From NCBI GenBank assembly GCA_022573715.1, contig JACZTL010000020.1, positions 1-60,152 of the forward strand: 60,152 nt of DNA, written 5' to 3'. The notes under the pieces were generated by a model. The model did no database searches. It saw only the letters and a list, made by a program, of their open reading frames with translations, and had not been told where the DNA came from. This DNA is from Bacteroidota bacterium. GTDB taxonomy: Bacteria > Bacteroidota > Ignavibacteria > Ignavibacteriales > Ignavibacteriaceae. Below, in pieces: positions 45,621 through 54,470 of this stretch (position 1 is the first letter of the stretch; each line of letters begins with the position of its first letter). Both the position numbers and the translations under genes were made by a program.

Positions 45621-46191
45621 AAGTTTTCTTTCTTTTACCTACTTCTGACATTACTGTTGCTGTAAAAACTTTTAATTTTAATTGTTGTTCTTCCCAAGTG
45701 TACGGATTTATTCCTGCCTTTTCGCATAAAGCAGTTAAAAATTGTGAAACAGAAAAATTATTCTCAGTTGCAACTTGTGGAAGCAATACAGCTCTGTTAT
45801 ACTGTTCATCTAAAAGTAAACCATGTTCACCAATTTTAATATCAGAGTAACTATTTAAAGGCATTGCGGGTGATAAAATCGATACTTCAATATTTATTTT
45901 AGATAATTCATCGGCTGTAACCGGGTTAAATCTCGGGTCACTGGTAGCAGCTTGTTTTGTTGCTTCTTTAACTGTATCTATCAACATATCCGGTGAGCTT
46001 AAATATCCTATGCAGCCACGTAAATTACCGTTAGTTTTCAATGTTACAAATGCACCTGCATTTCGTCTTGTAAGTTGAGGATAAACGGTATAGTTAATAT
46101 TTGTAAAATGAGTATCTTCCTCAAAAAGAGAGTTGAGAATTTCTCTCGCTACAAGTAGAATTAAACCCTGTACTTCTTTTTTTATGTTCAT
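45607..46191 (-). CDS. AMMECR1 homologue (AmmeMemoRadiSam system protein A)
   Basis: The 194 residues are of the AMMECR1 family: AFVTLKTNGNLRGCIGYLSS holds the invariant LRGCIG, followed by ATSDPRFNPVTADELSKINI and the C-terminal CEKAGINPYTWEEQQLKLKV. The biochemical role is unsettled. It is fused transcriptionally to the MEMO gene (14-base overlap), the arrangement that defines this conserved pair in bacteria. Confidence 0.93.
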   Translation of the reverse strand: MNIKKEVQGLILLVAREILNSLFEEDTHFTNINYTVYPQLTRRNAGAFVTLKTNGNLRGCIGYLSSPDMLIDTVKEATKQAATSDPRFNPVTADELSKINIEVSILSPAMPLNSYSDIKIGEHGLLLDEQYNRAVLLPQVATENNFSVSQFLTALCEKAGINPYTWEEQQLKLKVFTATVMSEVGKRKKTYDSD

Positions 46192-46241
46192 TTTTCCCGC
46201 TGGTTTTTAATTAATGAACTTTATCTCATTATTTACAATTG

Positions 46242-47054
46242 TTATTTCAGAATATAACAGAATAGTTTTTTAGTCTCAACCAATACAAATAAGTAATTTT
46301 TTATCAAAAAGAACGAATCTGGTATAAAAATCTCTATGTCAGAATTAATTATTTTTTTCAATATAATCTTTCCTGAGACAATATCAACAACAATTAATAA
46401 TTTATTTAATTTTCCTTTTTTAGTAGGTACGTGGAAACTTATCAATAATAGAGAATTATGAACTAAAAATTCTACTCTACCTGTAACTACATTTTTTTCT
46501 TTTACAGTTTTAATAATTTCATGTGTTTTTTCATCTAACTCTAAATCATTACTGTATATAGTAGCATAATAAAAATCTTTTAAAATTGAATTTTGATATT
46601 TTTCGACGGTATTTTTATCAGGTGATGATTCAAGTTTTTTAATTACTTCACCTGTATAAATATTCAATTTATAAAATTCTCTGCCTTCAAACAGAGCCTT
46701 ATATGCATATAAATCACCATTAGAAATTGAGAGAAAAGTAAAATCATTATTCTCCCATAAAATCTTTTTTTTAATCAGATCAAAAGCTATAATGTCTTTG
46801 TGTGTGGGAAGATCGGGTTTAATAAACCTGTGGAAGAAAATAATATTGTTGTGGACAGTTTCAACACCAACCCAAAATTTATCTTTAAGTTGAAAGCTTT
46901 TTAGAATCTTTTTTCCTGTCTCTATGTTGATACAATTAAAATAAACTTCTTTTGTCTTTCTGTTTCTTTCTTCAATTAAAAGTTTATTCTCACCTGCGGA
47001 AATTAACCTCCAAATTTCCCTTGAATTACTAAAACTGTAAAGTTTTTTAATCAT
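46242..47054 (-). CDS. DUF4905-like beta-propeller-type protein
   Basis: The 270 residues have alternating strands with repeated x-D-x-x-x-G-K/E turns (CINIETGKKILKSFQL, YKLNIYTGEVIKKLESS, VVDIVSGKIILKKII) suggestive of a partial propeller. FWVGVETVHNNIIFFHRFIK and THKDIIAFDLIKKKILWEN recall the Bacteroidota DUF4905 family. There is no export signal. It overlaps the tryptophanase 3' end by eight bases. Function is unknown. Confidence 0.7.
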   Translation of the reverse strand: MIKKLYSFSNSREIWRLISAGENKLLIEERNRKTKEVYFNCINIETGKKILKSFQLKDKFWVGVETVHNNIIFFHRFIKPDLPTHKDIIAFDLIKKKILWENNDFTFLSISNGDLYAYKALFEGREFYKLNIYTGEVIKKLESSPDKNTVEKYQNSILKDFYYATIYSNDLELDEKTHEIIKTVKEKNVVTGRVEFLVHNSLLLISFHVPTKKGKLNKLLIVVDIVSGKIILKKIINSDIEIFIPDSFFLIKNYLFVLVETKKLFCYILK

Positions 47055-48423
47055 CTATTTTTTCAAATCTTGCTGTAAAATGTCTAAGCATAGTAGCTTG
47101 ATATGTTATTTTCAAACCTTTTATTTGGCTTCTTTTTTCATATACTTCAATAATTTTTTCTGCTACATAATCAATATGACTTTGAGTGTAAACCCTTCTT
47201 GGGATAGCCAATCTTACCAATTCCATAGACGGGGGAATAAGATTTCCTTCACTGTCATATTTTCCGAACATTACACTACCAATTTCAACTGCACGGATTC
47301 CGCCATGGATATAAAGTTCACAGGTTAAAGCCTGACCCGGAAATTGCTCAGGGGAAATACTCGGTAAAAATCTTTTTGCATCTATGTAAATTGCATGTCC
47401 GCCTGGCGGTTCAATAATTGGAACACCTGCAGCAACTAATTTTTCTCCAAGATATTCAACACTTCTTATTCTATATTGAAGATAGTTTTCATCCAAAACT
47501 TCTACAAGTCCTTGTGCAACAGCTTCCAAATCTCTACCTGCCAAACCTCCGTATGTGGGAAAACCTTCTGTTACAATTAATAAATTTCTGCATTTTTGTG
47601 CAAGTTCATCATCATTAATTGCTAAAAAACCACCAATGTTTACAAGTGCGTCTTTTTTGGCGCTCATTGTTGCACCATCAGCATAAGAGAAAATTTCCTG
47701 TACAATTTCTAAGATGGGTTTATCAGTATATCCTTTTTCTCTTATTTTAATGAAGTATGCATTCTCTGCAAAACGGCAGGCATCGAGAAACAGAGGTATA
47801 TTATACTGGTTGCAAACTTCTTTCACTTCTCTGATGTTTTGCATTGAAACGGGTTGCCCGCCGCCGGAGTTATTTGTAATTGTAATCATACAAAGAGGAA
47901 TATTTTCAGAACCAGTGTTTTCTATGAATTTTTTTAATTTTTCTACATCCATATTTCCTTTAAAATCGGTTCTTATTTCAGGATGTTTTCCTTCTTCGTT
48001 TAAAAGATCAACCGCTTCGGCACCGGAGAATTCTATGTTTGCCCTGGTTGTGTCGAAGTGTGTATTATTAGGGATGTGTTTTCCTTTGCCACCAACAATT
48101 GAGAATAGTATCCTCTCAGAAGCTCTGCCTTGATGTGTAGGAATTATGTATTTCATTCCGGTTATTTTTTTTACCGTTTTTTCAAATTTGTAAAAACTTT
48201 TTGAACCTGCGTAAGATTCGTCTCCGTTCATAATTCCTGCCCATTGTTGCGCGCTCATTGCCGATGTTCCGCTGTCGGTAAGTAAGTCTATCAAAACATC
48301 CTCAGCGTGGAGTAAAAATGGGTTGCTACCAGCTTCTTTTAATAATTTTATTCTTTCTTCTTTAGTCGTAAATTTTATAGGTTCAACCGATTTTATTTTA
48401 AATGGTTCAATAATTGTTTTCAT
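47047..48423 (-). CDS. tnaA: tryptophanase
   Basis: This PLP enzyme splits tryptophan to indole, pyruvate and ammonia. The 458 residues include the PLP lysine (Lys257) in ADGATMSAKKDALVNIGG, YIIPTHQGRASERI, ITNNSGGGQPVSM, FLDACRFAENAYFIK and YGGLAGRDLEA. The segment GIRAVEIGSVMFG matches tryptophanase; tyrosine phenol-lyase has an Arg-containing RSMERG here. No tna leader peptide is recognised. It is oriented away from the Yip1 gene across a 191-base gap that should hold both promoters. Confidence 0.9.
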   Translation of the reverse strand: MKTIIEPFKIKSVEPIKFTTKEERIKLLKEAGSNPFLLHAEDVLIDLLTDSGTSAMSAQQWAGIMNGDESYAGSKSFYKFEKTVKKITGMKYIIPTHQGRASERILFSIVGGKGKHIPNNTHFDTTRANIEFSGAEAVDLLNEEGKHPEIRTDFKGNMDVEKLKKFIENTGSENIPLCMITITNNSGGGQPVSMQNIREVKEVCNQYNIPLFLDACRFAENAYFIKIREKGYTDKPILEIVQEIFSYADGATMSAKKDALVNIGGFLAINDDELAQKCRNLLIVTEGFPTYGGLAGRDLEAVAQGLVEVLDENYLQYRIRSVEYLGEKLVAAGVPIIEPPGGHAIYIDAKRFLPSISPEQFPGQALTCELYIHGGIRAVEIGSVMFGKYDSEGNLIPPSMELVRLAIPRRVYTQSHIDYVAEKIIEVYEKRSQIKGLKITYQATMLRHFTARFEKIDD

Positions 48424-48614
48424 TCTTATTTTTCCTCTGATAAGTTTATTACGTTTTAGAGTATGAATAATTAATTTTTATTAAATAAATTTAACATTTT
48501 TCGTACTTCAAATTTTAAGAAATTACTTTTTATCAATTTTTTTTTATTGCCTTTTTAATTTTCTATTTCTAATTTGAATATATCAATCCTAATAAAACAT
48601 AAAAGGAGAGTGAA

Positions 48615-49433
48615 ATGGACAACAATGATACTAATGAAGTGGTTGAACAAACTTCTGCCCCTGAAGAAGTTGAGCTTAGCCATTCCGACAAAATGATCGG
48701 TATTCTGAGCGAACCTTCTAAAACCTTCGAAAGTTTATCAAAATTTCCTCTCAAGACAATTGATTGGCTGCTTCCTATTTTTCTGTTACTTTTATTTGTT
48801 GCCGTATCAAGAATAATTGTTTTAAATAACGATGAGATAAAATTTGACGTAAAACAAAAACAGATTGCTAAAATTGAAGAGGGTTTACAAAAATCAGTAG
48901 AAGATGGTACATTGACTCAACAAGAAGCTGACCAACGATTGGATACAATACAGGAGCAAATGGATAAATTCGGCGGGACTATAGGCACAGTGATTCAAAC
49001 CGTTTCAATATTTATTGTTGGATTTATAATTTTCTTTATAACAACGGGTATTTATTATTTATTTGTGAAATTCTTATTAAAAGGTGAAGGCACATATTCC
49101 GGTGCTTTGGTTGCAAACGGACTTACAGCATATATAGGAATTATCACTGTAATTGTAGCTGCCATTCTATCATTAGTTTTCAGCAGAATGTTTAACGACG
49201 TGAGCATTGCTGCATTTATGAATGCAGATAAATCAACAATTTTAGGATTCATTTTAGGTAAATTGGATATAATTACAATTTGGGCTTATATAGTACTTAG
49301 TGTCGGATTCGCTAAAATGTTCAAGTCAGCTTCTACCGGAAAGTACTACGGATTGGTGTTCGGACTTTGGATTATTGGTTCATTCATACTATTTCTACTT
49401 AGTAAATCATTCCCATTCTTAAATTTTGGTTAA
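48615..49433 (+). CDS. Yip1-domain membrane protein
   Basis: The 272 residues have a cytoplasmic N-terminus, then LLPIFLLLLFVAVSRIIVL, a soluble, charged, helical loop (KQKQIAKIEEGLQKSVEDGT, about 80-120), and four further helices ending in GLVFGLWIIGSFILFLLSKS. AAAGGAGAG lies seven bases ahead of the ATG. Bacterial Yip1 proteins have no established function. A strong terminator follows directly. Confidence 0.85.
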   Translation: MDNNDTNEVVEQTSAPEEVELSHSDKMIGILSEPSKTFESLSKFPLKTIDWLLPIFLLLLFVAVSRIIVLNNDEIKFDVKQKQIAKIEEGLQKSVEDGTLTQQEADQRLDTIQEQMDKFGGTIGTVIQTVSIFIVGFIIFFITTGIYYLFVKFLLKGEGTYSGALVANGLTAYIGIITVIVAAILSLVFSRMFNDVSIAAFMNADKSTILGFILGKLDIITIWAYIVLSVGFAKMFKSASTGKYYGLVFGLWIIGSFILFLLSKSFPFLNFG

Positions 49434-49440
49434 TTTTTTT

Positions 49441-49472
49441 TAAAAGGAAGGTTTTTTTTAAGCCTTCCTTTT
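49441..49472 (+). terminator. intrinsic terminator after the Yip1 gene
   Basis: AAAAGGAAGG pairs with CCTTCCTTTT around a T-rich loop, and the 3' side continues TTCATTTTTA. It begins eight bases after the Yip1 stop. It should isolate that gene from the acetyl-CoA synthetase downstream. Confidence 0.75.
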
Positions 49473-49736
49473 CATTTTTAAACTGATAACAATTTTTATA
49501 CTTCTTTATTTACAATCGGTAAAAATTCCTATTTGTAAATTTTAAATTTAAGTTCGAAACTTCATTTTAGAATGAGCCTTAAATTATTTAGAATTGATCC
49601 ATTTTATAGTCTCAATTATGAGGTCGTTTTTATTTTTAAATTTTTCAAACCTATATTGACTGAATAATATTTTTTGTTATTTTTCTAATTGATAAAACAA
49701 ACTCAAAAAATTTCCAAGTTTAGAAGGAGAAATTCT

Positions 49737-51755
49737 ATGTCAAATGAAAACGAATTGACGGAAGCACAAATTGCCGTTCACTGGAAAGAAGAAGAGTACT
49801 ATGAACCAACAAAATCGTTCGTCGAACAAGCAATTGTTAAAGACGAAAGTATTATGGAAAGGTTCAAAGAAGAAAACTTTCCTGAATGTTTCGTTGAATA
49901 TGCTGAAATGTTAGATTGGTACAAAAAATGGGACACTGTCCTTGACTCCAGCAATCCTCCTTTTTTCAAATGGTTTACAGGCGGAAAATTAAACGCAAGT
50001 TATAATTGCATAGACCGCCATTTGGCTAAACACAAAAATAAAACAGCAATTCATTTTGTACCTGAGCCGGAAAATGAAGCTATTCAGCACATAACATATC
50101 AAGAACTTTATGTGAGAGTAAATGAATTTGCCGCAATGTTAAAAGATCTCGGACTTAAAGCCGGCGATACAGTAACCTTGCATATGCCGATGATTCCCGA
50201 ACTGCCAATTACAATGCTTGCTTGTGCAAGACTCGGAGTCATACATTCTCAAGTCTTTTCGGGGTTTTCGGGTAAGGCTTGTGCAGAAAGAATAGTGGAT
50301 GCTAAAAGCAAATTTTTAATAACTGCAGATGCATATTATCGTGCAGGCAAATTATTAAATCATAAAGAAAAAGCTGATATAGCTTGTAAAATCGCAGAAG
50401 AAAAAGGACAAAAAGTAGAGCACGTTCTTATTTGGGAAAGATATCCGAGAAAATATTCTGCTGCTACGCCCATTGTAGATGGAAGAGATATTCTTATAAG
50501 CGATACAATTAAAAAGTATCGAAATAATAAAGTAGAACCTGAAAGGCTCGGATCAGAAGATTCTTTATTTCTTATGTACACTTCCGGAACAACGGGTAAA
50601 CCAAAAGGTGCTCAGCATTCAATCGGTGGTTATATGGCTTACGTTACAGGAACGTCAAAATACATACTGGATATTCATCCCGAAGATGTTTATTGGTGTA
50701 TGGCAGATATAGGCTGGATAACCGGGCATTCGTATATTGTATACGGGCCCTTGGCGCTTGCAGCATCATCAGTTATTTTTGAAGGCGTACCAACTTATCC
50801 CGATGCAGGAAGACCTTGGAGAATTGCTGAAGAGCTTGACGTAAATATATTTCACACTTCCCCAACTGCAATTCGTGCTTTGCGCAGGGTAGGTCCAGGT
50901 GAACCTGCAAAATATAATTATCATTTTAAACATATGACTACAGTCGGCGAACCGATTGAACCTACTGTTTGGCGGTGGTATTACGAATTCGTTGGAAAAA
51001 AAGAAGCTGTTATTGTAGATACATATTGGCAGACAGAAACAGGTGGATTCTTATGTTCAACAGTTCCGGGTATTCATAAAATGAAACCTGGCAGTACTGG
51101 TCCAGGTGTCCCCGGTATTTACCCAATCATATTTGACGATGATGGTAAGGTGCTGCCTGCCGGCTGTGGTAAAGCAGGAAACATTTGCATTAAAAATCCC
51201 TGGCCTGGAAGAATGCTTACAATATGGGGTGACGATGAAAGATTCGTTAATGAATATTACAAACGCTACAACAGTAAACCGAACAGCAAAGATTGGCGCG
51301 ACTGGCCCTACTTTGCAGGTGACGGAGCCGTTGAAGCTCCGGACGGTTACTTCCGTATACTCGGAAGGATTGATGACGTTATCAATGTTGCAGGTCATCG
51401 CCTTGGCACAAAAGAATTAGAATCAGCAACACTAATGGTTGATGAAGTAGGCGAAGCAGCTGTTGTTCCGGTTCATGATTCTATAAAAGGTGTTTTACCG
51501 CACGTATTTGTTTCACTAAAACCTGGCATTGAACCTAGCAAGGAGTTGGAAGAAAAAATTATTAAAACTTTGGAAACAGAGATTGGTCCTATAGCAAAGC
51601 CGGGAAAAGTATGGGTTGTACCTGATATGCCAAAAACTCGTTCTGGTAAAATTATGAGAAGGGTTTTAGGAGCAATTGCAAGTAAACAAGATGTGGGTGA
51701 TATAACAACATTAGCTAATCCTGAAGTAGTAAAAAAAATTCAGGAAATGGCTTAG
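49737..51755 (+). CDS. acs: acetyl-CoA synthetase (AMP-forming)
   Basis: This enzyme activates acetate to acetyl-CoA via acetyl-AMP. The start is the ATG at 49737 with AAGGAGA eight bases ahead; a TTG at 49689 opens the frame but lacks a site. The 672 residues contain LFLMYTSGTTGKPKGAQHSI (P-loop), VDTYWQTETGGFLCS, RIDDVINVAGHRLGTKELES and the C-terminal PKTRSGKIMRRVLGA with the acylatable Lys. The first Trp of the usual DTWWQTE is Tyr here, which could tune the acyl pocket. A small membrane protein gene follows. Confidence 0.92.
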   Translation: MSNENELTEAQIAVHWKEEEYYEPTKSFVEQAIVKDESIMERFKEENFPECFVEYAEMLDWYKKWDTVLDSSNPPFFKWFTGGKLNASYNCIDRHLAKHKNKTAIHFVPEPENEAIQHITYQELYVRVNEFAAMLKDLGLKAGDTVTLHMPMIPELPITMLACARLGVIHSQVFSGFSGKACAERIVDAKSKFLITADAYYRAGKLLNHKEKADIACKIAEEKGQKVEHVLIWERYPRKYSAATPIVDGRDILISDTIKKYRNNKVEPERLGSEDSLFLMYTSGTTGKPKGAQHSIGGYMAYVTGTSKYILDIHPEDVYWCMADIGWITGHSYIVYGPLALAASSVIFEGVPTYPDAGRPWRIAEELDVNIFHTSPTAIRALRRVGPGEPAKYNYHFKHMTTVGEPIEPTVWRWYYEFVGKKEAVIVDTYWQTETGGFLCSTVPGIHKMKPGSTGPGVPGIYPIIFDDDGKVLPAGCGKAGNICIKNPWPGRMLTIWGDDERFVNEYYKRYNSKPNSKDWRDWPYFAGDGAVEAPDGYFRILGRIDDVINVAGHRLGTKELESATLMVDEVGEAAVVPVHDSIKGVLPHVFVSLKPGIEPSKELEEKIIKTLETEIGPIAKPGKVWVVPDMPKTRSGKIMRRVLGAIASKQDVGDITTLANPEVVKKIQEMA

Positions 51756-51803
51756 TAAAATTAATTATTAATTTTTGAAAACCAGTTTTGTAAAGAGAAA
51801 TAA

Positions 51804-52562
51804 ATGAAACAACAATTGATCTTATGGATAGCCGCTTTGGTAATCACTTTTATTTTCGGGTTTAGCAATCGCATTACTTCTGAAGAGTATCCCGTTACGG
51901 GTACTGTAAAATATAATATGCACAAAGTCAGCTATTTATTCGATAAAGTTTACAGAAGCAACGATGATTATAAATTTCAAGTTTTTTCTGATTTGAAAGG
52001 ATTGAAAATAAAACTTCAGTATAAAAATGAAGATGACTTGAGTTGGAAGGAAGCAGAATTAAACAGAAACAATAATATTTATTCTGTAAAAATACCTAAT
52101 GCCGGACCCTCTAATAAAATTGTATACAGAGCTGAATTAGATTATAATAACGATAAAATTATTGTACCGAATGAAGAAGGGGTTAATTTAACTTTTTGGG
52201 GAAGAGTCTCAAAACCGATAATGTTGTTTTATAATCTTGCTTTGTTCTTCGGCATTTTTTTAACAACAAGAATAGGACTGGAATATTTTAATGATAATGA
52301 AAAAATTAAAAAATTATCTCTTTTCCCTTTGATATTTTTTATCTTTTACGGTCTGCTTGTTGTACCTATAAAGAGAACATACGAATTAGCTGCTTTTGGA
52401 AATAAAATACTTTCTATCAATCAATTATTTGATATTAAATCACTAGCTTTTCTTATCATTTGGATTGTTACAATAATACTTGTTTTCAACTCTAAAAAAA
52501 GAAAAACGATTGCATTAGTTTCCGCAGTATTTTTATTGTTACTGTACGGAATTAATATTTAA
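51804..52562 (+). CDS. membrane protein with extracytoplasmic domain
   Basis: The 252 residues have an N-terminal helix (LILWIAALVITFIFGFS), an about 100-residue beta-rich domain (KFQVFSDLKGLKIKLQYKNE, NAGPSNKIVYRAELDYNNDK) and four C-terminal helices (VSKPIMLFYNLALFFGIFLT, FPLIFFIFYGLLVVPI, AFLIIWIVTIILVFN). No family is recognised. It is 48 bases behind acs on the same strand and overlaps the convergent phosphatase gene by 24 bases. Confidence 0.78.
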   Translation: MKQQLILWIAALVITFIFGFSNRITSEEYPVTGTVKYNMHKVSYLFDKVYRSNDDYKFQVFSDLKGLKIKLQYKNEDDLSWKEAELNRNNNIYSVKIPNAGPSNKIVYRAELDYNNDKIIVPNEEGVNLTFWGRVSKPIMLFYNLALFFGIFLTTRIGLEYFNDNEKIKKLSLFPLIFFIFYGLLVVPIKRTYELAAFGNKILSINQLFDIKSLAFLIIWIVTIILVFNSKKRKTIALVSAVFLLLLYGINI

Positions 52563-53315
52563 TAATTTAATAACCTCGGAATGAATAGCTGAATTTGAAG
52601 CTATGATACTCTCACTTTTTATGGGATCTTTCCCCTGGTAATCAGTAATTATTCCTCCGGCACCTTTAATAATTGGAATAAGCGGAAGAGAATCCCAAGG
52701 CGACATAATCGGGTCAACCATAATATCCGAATAACCGCTTGCCAGTAAGTAATAACCGTAACAGTCCCCCCACCCGCGAAATAATTTAACAGATTTTATT
52801 AGCGTTCTAAAAGCGGAAATATTTTGATATTTATCGATGTTTAGATAATCACCCGTAAGCAAAACAGCATCCGAAATTGAATCACATTTACGGACTTTTA
52901 CATCTTTACCATTTAATTGTGTTGAATTATTGTCGCCAATAATAAATTCATTTAGAGCAGGAAAATTTACAGCGCCTAAAATTGGAGAACCGTTTTTTAA
53001 AAGTGCAATTTGTGTCCCAAAAAGCACCGAGCCGCATATAAAAGACTTTGTACCGTCAATGGGATCGATGACCCATTTGTATTCTGCATCTTTGTTTATT
53101 TCTCCGAACTCCTCACCAAGAATACCGTGTGTAGGAAATTCCTTTTCAATTTCTTTTCTAATTAATTCTTCTGCTTTTTTGTCCGCTATTGTTACAGGAG
53201 AGTTATCAGCTTTGGTGTCAATATCTATTTCTGTTCTGAAATATTTTAGAATTTCCTTTTGACTTAAAGAAGCTAAATGTCTTGTAAATTTTTTTAGTTC
53301 GATTAAATTTTGCAT
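52539..53315 (-). CDS. inositol monophosphatase-family phosphatase (possibly histidinol-phosphatase)
   Basis: The 258 residues are a Mg-dependent phosphatase: ILGEEFGEINKDAEYKWVID provides the first acidic site, KWVIDPIDGTKSFICGSVLF the DPIDGT metal motif, and SDIMVDPIMSPWDSLPLIPI the second motif. FRGWGDCYGYYLLASG is close to the HisN type of histidinol-phosphatases. The substrate could be histidinol phosphate or inositol phosphate; no his genes are adjacent. Confidence 0.9.
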   Translation of the reverse strand: MQNLIELKKFTRHLASLSQKEILKYFRTEIDIDTKADNSPVTIADKKAEELIRKEIEKEFPTHGILGEEFGEINKDAEYKWVIDPIDGTKSFICGSVLFGTQIALLKNGSPILGAVNFPALNEFIIGDNNSTQLNGKDVKVRKCDSISDAVLLTGDYLNIDKYQNISAFRTLIKSVKLFRGWGDCYGYYLLASGYSDIMVDPIMSPWDSLPLIPIIKGAGGIITDYQGKDPIKSESIIASNSAIHSEVIKLLNINSVQ

Positions 53316-53383
53316 TTAAATAAGTAGTGGATGTCTCATTAGTTCTATATGTGGCTAAAGCCATTATTGTTTTTTTCTCAATC

Positions 53384-53403
53384 CCACGACATAAATGTCG
53401 TGG
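53384..53403. repeat. palindrome CCACGACAT / ATGTCGTGG
   Basis: A perfect 9-bp stem with a two-base loop lies in the spacer between two minus-strand genes. It is GC-rich relative to the surroundings and lacks a T-run. The CCACGA arm reappears in the hairpin 60 bases away. Confidence 0.7.
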
Positions 53404-53463
53404 CAATTAACTCCATTTCAAAATGTATATTTTAAATTAAAAAATATTATCTCCTTTTTATAG

Positions 53464-53498
53464 CCACGACCCTACCTGTACTCAGGCAAGGTTCGTGG
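53464..53498. repeat. imperfect GC-rich hairpin sharing the CCACGA arm
   Basis: CCACGA pairs with TCGTGG, and internal CCT and CCTG pair with AGG and CAGG. It resembles the palindrome at 53384-53403 in its outer arms. It is an intergenic repetitive palindrome rather than a terminator. Confidence 0.6.
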
Positions 53499-53559
53499 GA
53501 ATAACAATCTCTTAAAATTTAATTTTGAGATAGCCTCTAACAACTAAATAATGTAAAAA

Positions 53560-53820
53560 TTACTCGCTCTTGAGTTTACCTGTTAACAAATTATAGAGCC
53601 AGGCAAAAATAGCACCTCCGATTGCACCGTCAAAGAACGCCCAGGCCAATCCGATTAAAGCTCCCGTAAAGCTAATATTATAACCTCTGTAAATTTGACC
53701 GATGAAAGGAACATTTCCGGAAGCACCGTCAAAGAAAATAATCCACAATGTAAGGAAGAATAAACCGAAACCCCAGATTAGTCCCGAAGTTAAAGCAAGA
53801 GCTTTTACATTTAATTTCAT
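53560..53820 (-). CDS. small holin-like membrane protein
   Basis: 86 residues from the ATG at 53818-53820, chosen because GGAGG stands five bases ahead; the frame extends to 53865 without a site. Two or three helices are evident: ALALTSGLIWGFGLFFLTLW, FTGALIGLAWAFFDGAIGG and AIFAWLYNLLTG. Proteins of this size and pattern are often labelled bacteriophage holin in Bacteroidota, but no lysin or phage genes are nearby. A housekeeping membrane role is as likely. Confidence 0.75.
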   Translation of the reverse strand: MKLNVKALALTSGLIWGFGLFFLTLWIIFFDGASGNVPFIGQIYRGYNISFTGALIGLAWAFFDGAIGGAIFAWLYNLLTGKLKSE

Positions 53821-53865
53821 TTTAACCTCCATTGAATTTATTAAAGAATGAGAAAATAAAACCAC

Positions 53866-54050
53866 AGCAAATTAACTTAATGATTGTTAAATAATTATCA
53901 AAATAAGTTATGCCTTTTACTTTGTTGAAAAAGCAACAATTGTTATATTTGCAAAGTTTATTTTTGAAAAGATGAAAACGGAGAGATTCCGTCTACCTGC
54001 CTTGCCGGCAGGCAGGCGTTCGTCAAAAGCCGGACTACGCCGGATTAAAA
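53866..54050. other. spacer with GC-rich palindromes ahead of the tRNA-Ser locus
   Basis: There is no gene here. CCTGCC...GGCAGG around 53996-54016 and GCCGGACTACGCCGG at 54029-54043 form hairpins within otherwise AT-rich DNA. A related CCTGCGGTGGGCAGG sits at 16212-16226, ahead of the lipoprotein gene. They look like dispersed palindromic repeats. Confidence 0.5.
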
Positions 54051-54174
54051 GGAGAGATGGCAGAGCGGTTGCCATCGCCTGAAGCGAGGTCCCGCTTAAA
54101 GCGGGAAATGCGGCGGTCTTGCCACCGCTTATAGCGGGGTTCCCCCGCCAAAGGAGGGGGAAAAAACCGATAAG
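54051..54174 (+). pseudogene. tRNA-Ser 5' half interrupted by two palindromic insertions
   Basis: 54051-54071 equals the first 21 bases of the intact tRNA-Ser. A 34-base insertion ending CCCGCTTAAAGCGGG follows, then AATGCGGCGGTCTTG (54107-54121), a 40-base insertion containing CCGCTTATAGCGG and CCCCCGCCAAAGGAGGGGG, and finally AAAACCGATAAG matching the anticodon 3' side. Removing the two insertions restores the tRNA from its 5' end to the variable arm. The 3' half is absent; the GIY-YIG gene begins six bases later. Confidence 0.85.
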
Positions 54175-54179
54175 TTATT

Positions 54180-54470
54180 ATGTATTATGTTTATATAATT
54201 AAAAGTAAATTCAAAGAAAGGTATTATACTGGATCAAGTAATAATCATTTAGTAAGGTTAAAATCACATAATTCAGGTAAAGTTAAATCGACAAAAGCTT
54301 ATAGGCCTTGGAAAATAATTTATCTTGAAACTTTTGAACATAAAAGTGAAGCTTTAAAGAGGGAAAAACAAGTTAAATCTTATAAAAGTGGTAATGCGTT
54401 TAAAAAATTAATTGCAAGTTATTGGAGAGATGGCAGAGCGGTTGAATGCGGCGGTCTTGAAAACCGTTAA
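54180..54470 (+). CDS. GIY-YIG nuclease-domain protein reading into tRNA-Ser
   Basis: The 96 residues are a GIY-YIG domain: MYYVYIIKSKFKERYYTGSS, then RLKSHNSGKVKSTKAYRPW and FEHKSEALKREKQVKSYKSG. The last 15 or so residues (RDGRAVECGGLENR) are translated from the first 47 bases of the intact tRNA-Ser, so the stop codon lies inside the tRNA anticodon arm. The true domain ends about residue 82. It is paralogous to the tRNA-Asn-linked gene at 26847-27089. It is likely a small mobile nuclease gene, inferred from the flanking tRNA copies. Confidence 0.85.
   Translation: MYYVYIIKSKFKERYYTGSSNNHLVRLKSHNSGKVKSTKAYRPWKIIYLETFEHKSEALKREKQVKSYKSGNAFKKLIASYWRDGRAVECGGLENR

Noticed and set aside
47047-48423. 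Tyrosine phenol-lyase instead of tryptophanase
   Set aside because: The substrate-specific segment is GIRAVEIGS as in tryptophanase; the phenol-lyase RSMERG arginine is missing.
53560-53865. Prophage evidence from a holin-like protein
   Set aside because: Size and helices fit a holin, but no lysin, capsid, terminase or integrase gene is near, so a prophage is not supported.
54424-54470. C-terminal tail RDGRAVECGGLENR as a real domain of the GIY-YIG protein
   Set aside because: These codons are the tRNA-Ser 5' half read in frame; the tail is a by-product of the tRNA sequence, not a conserved protein feature.
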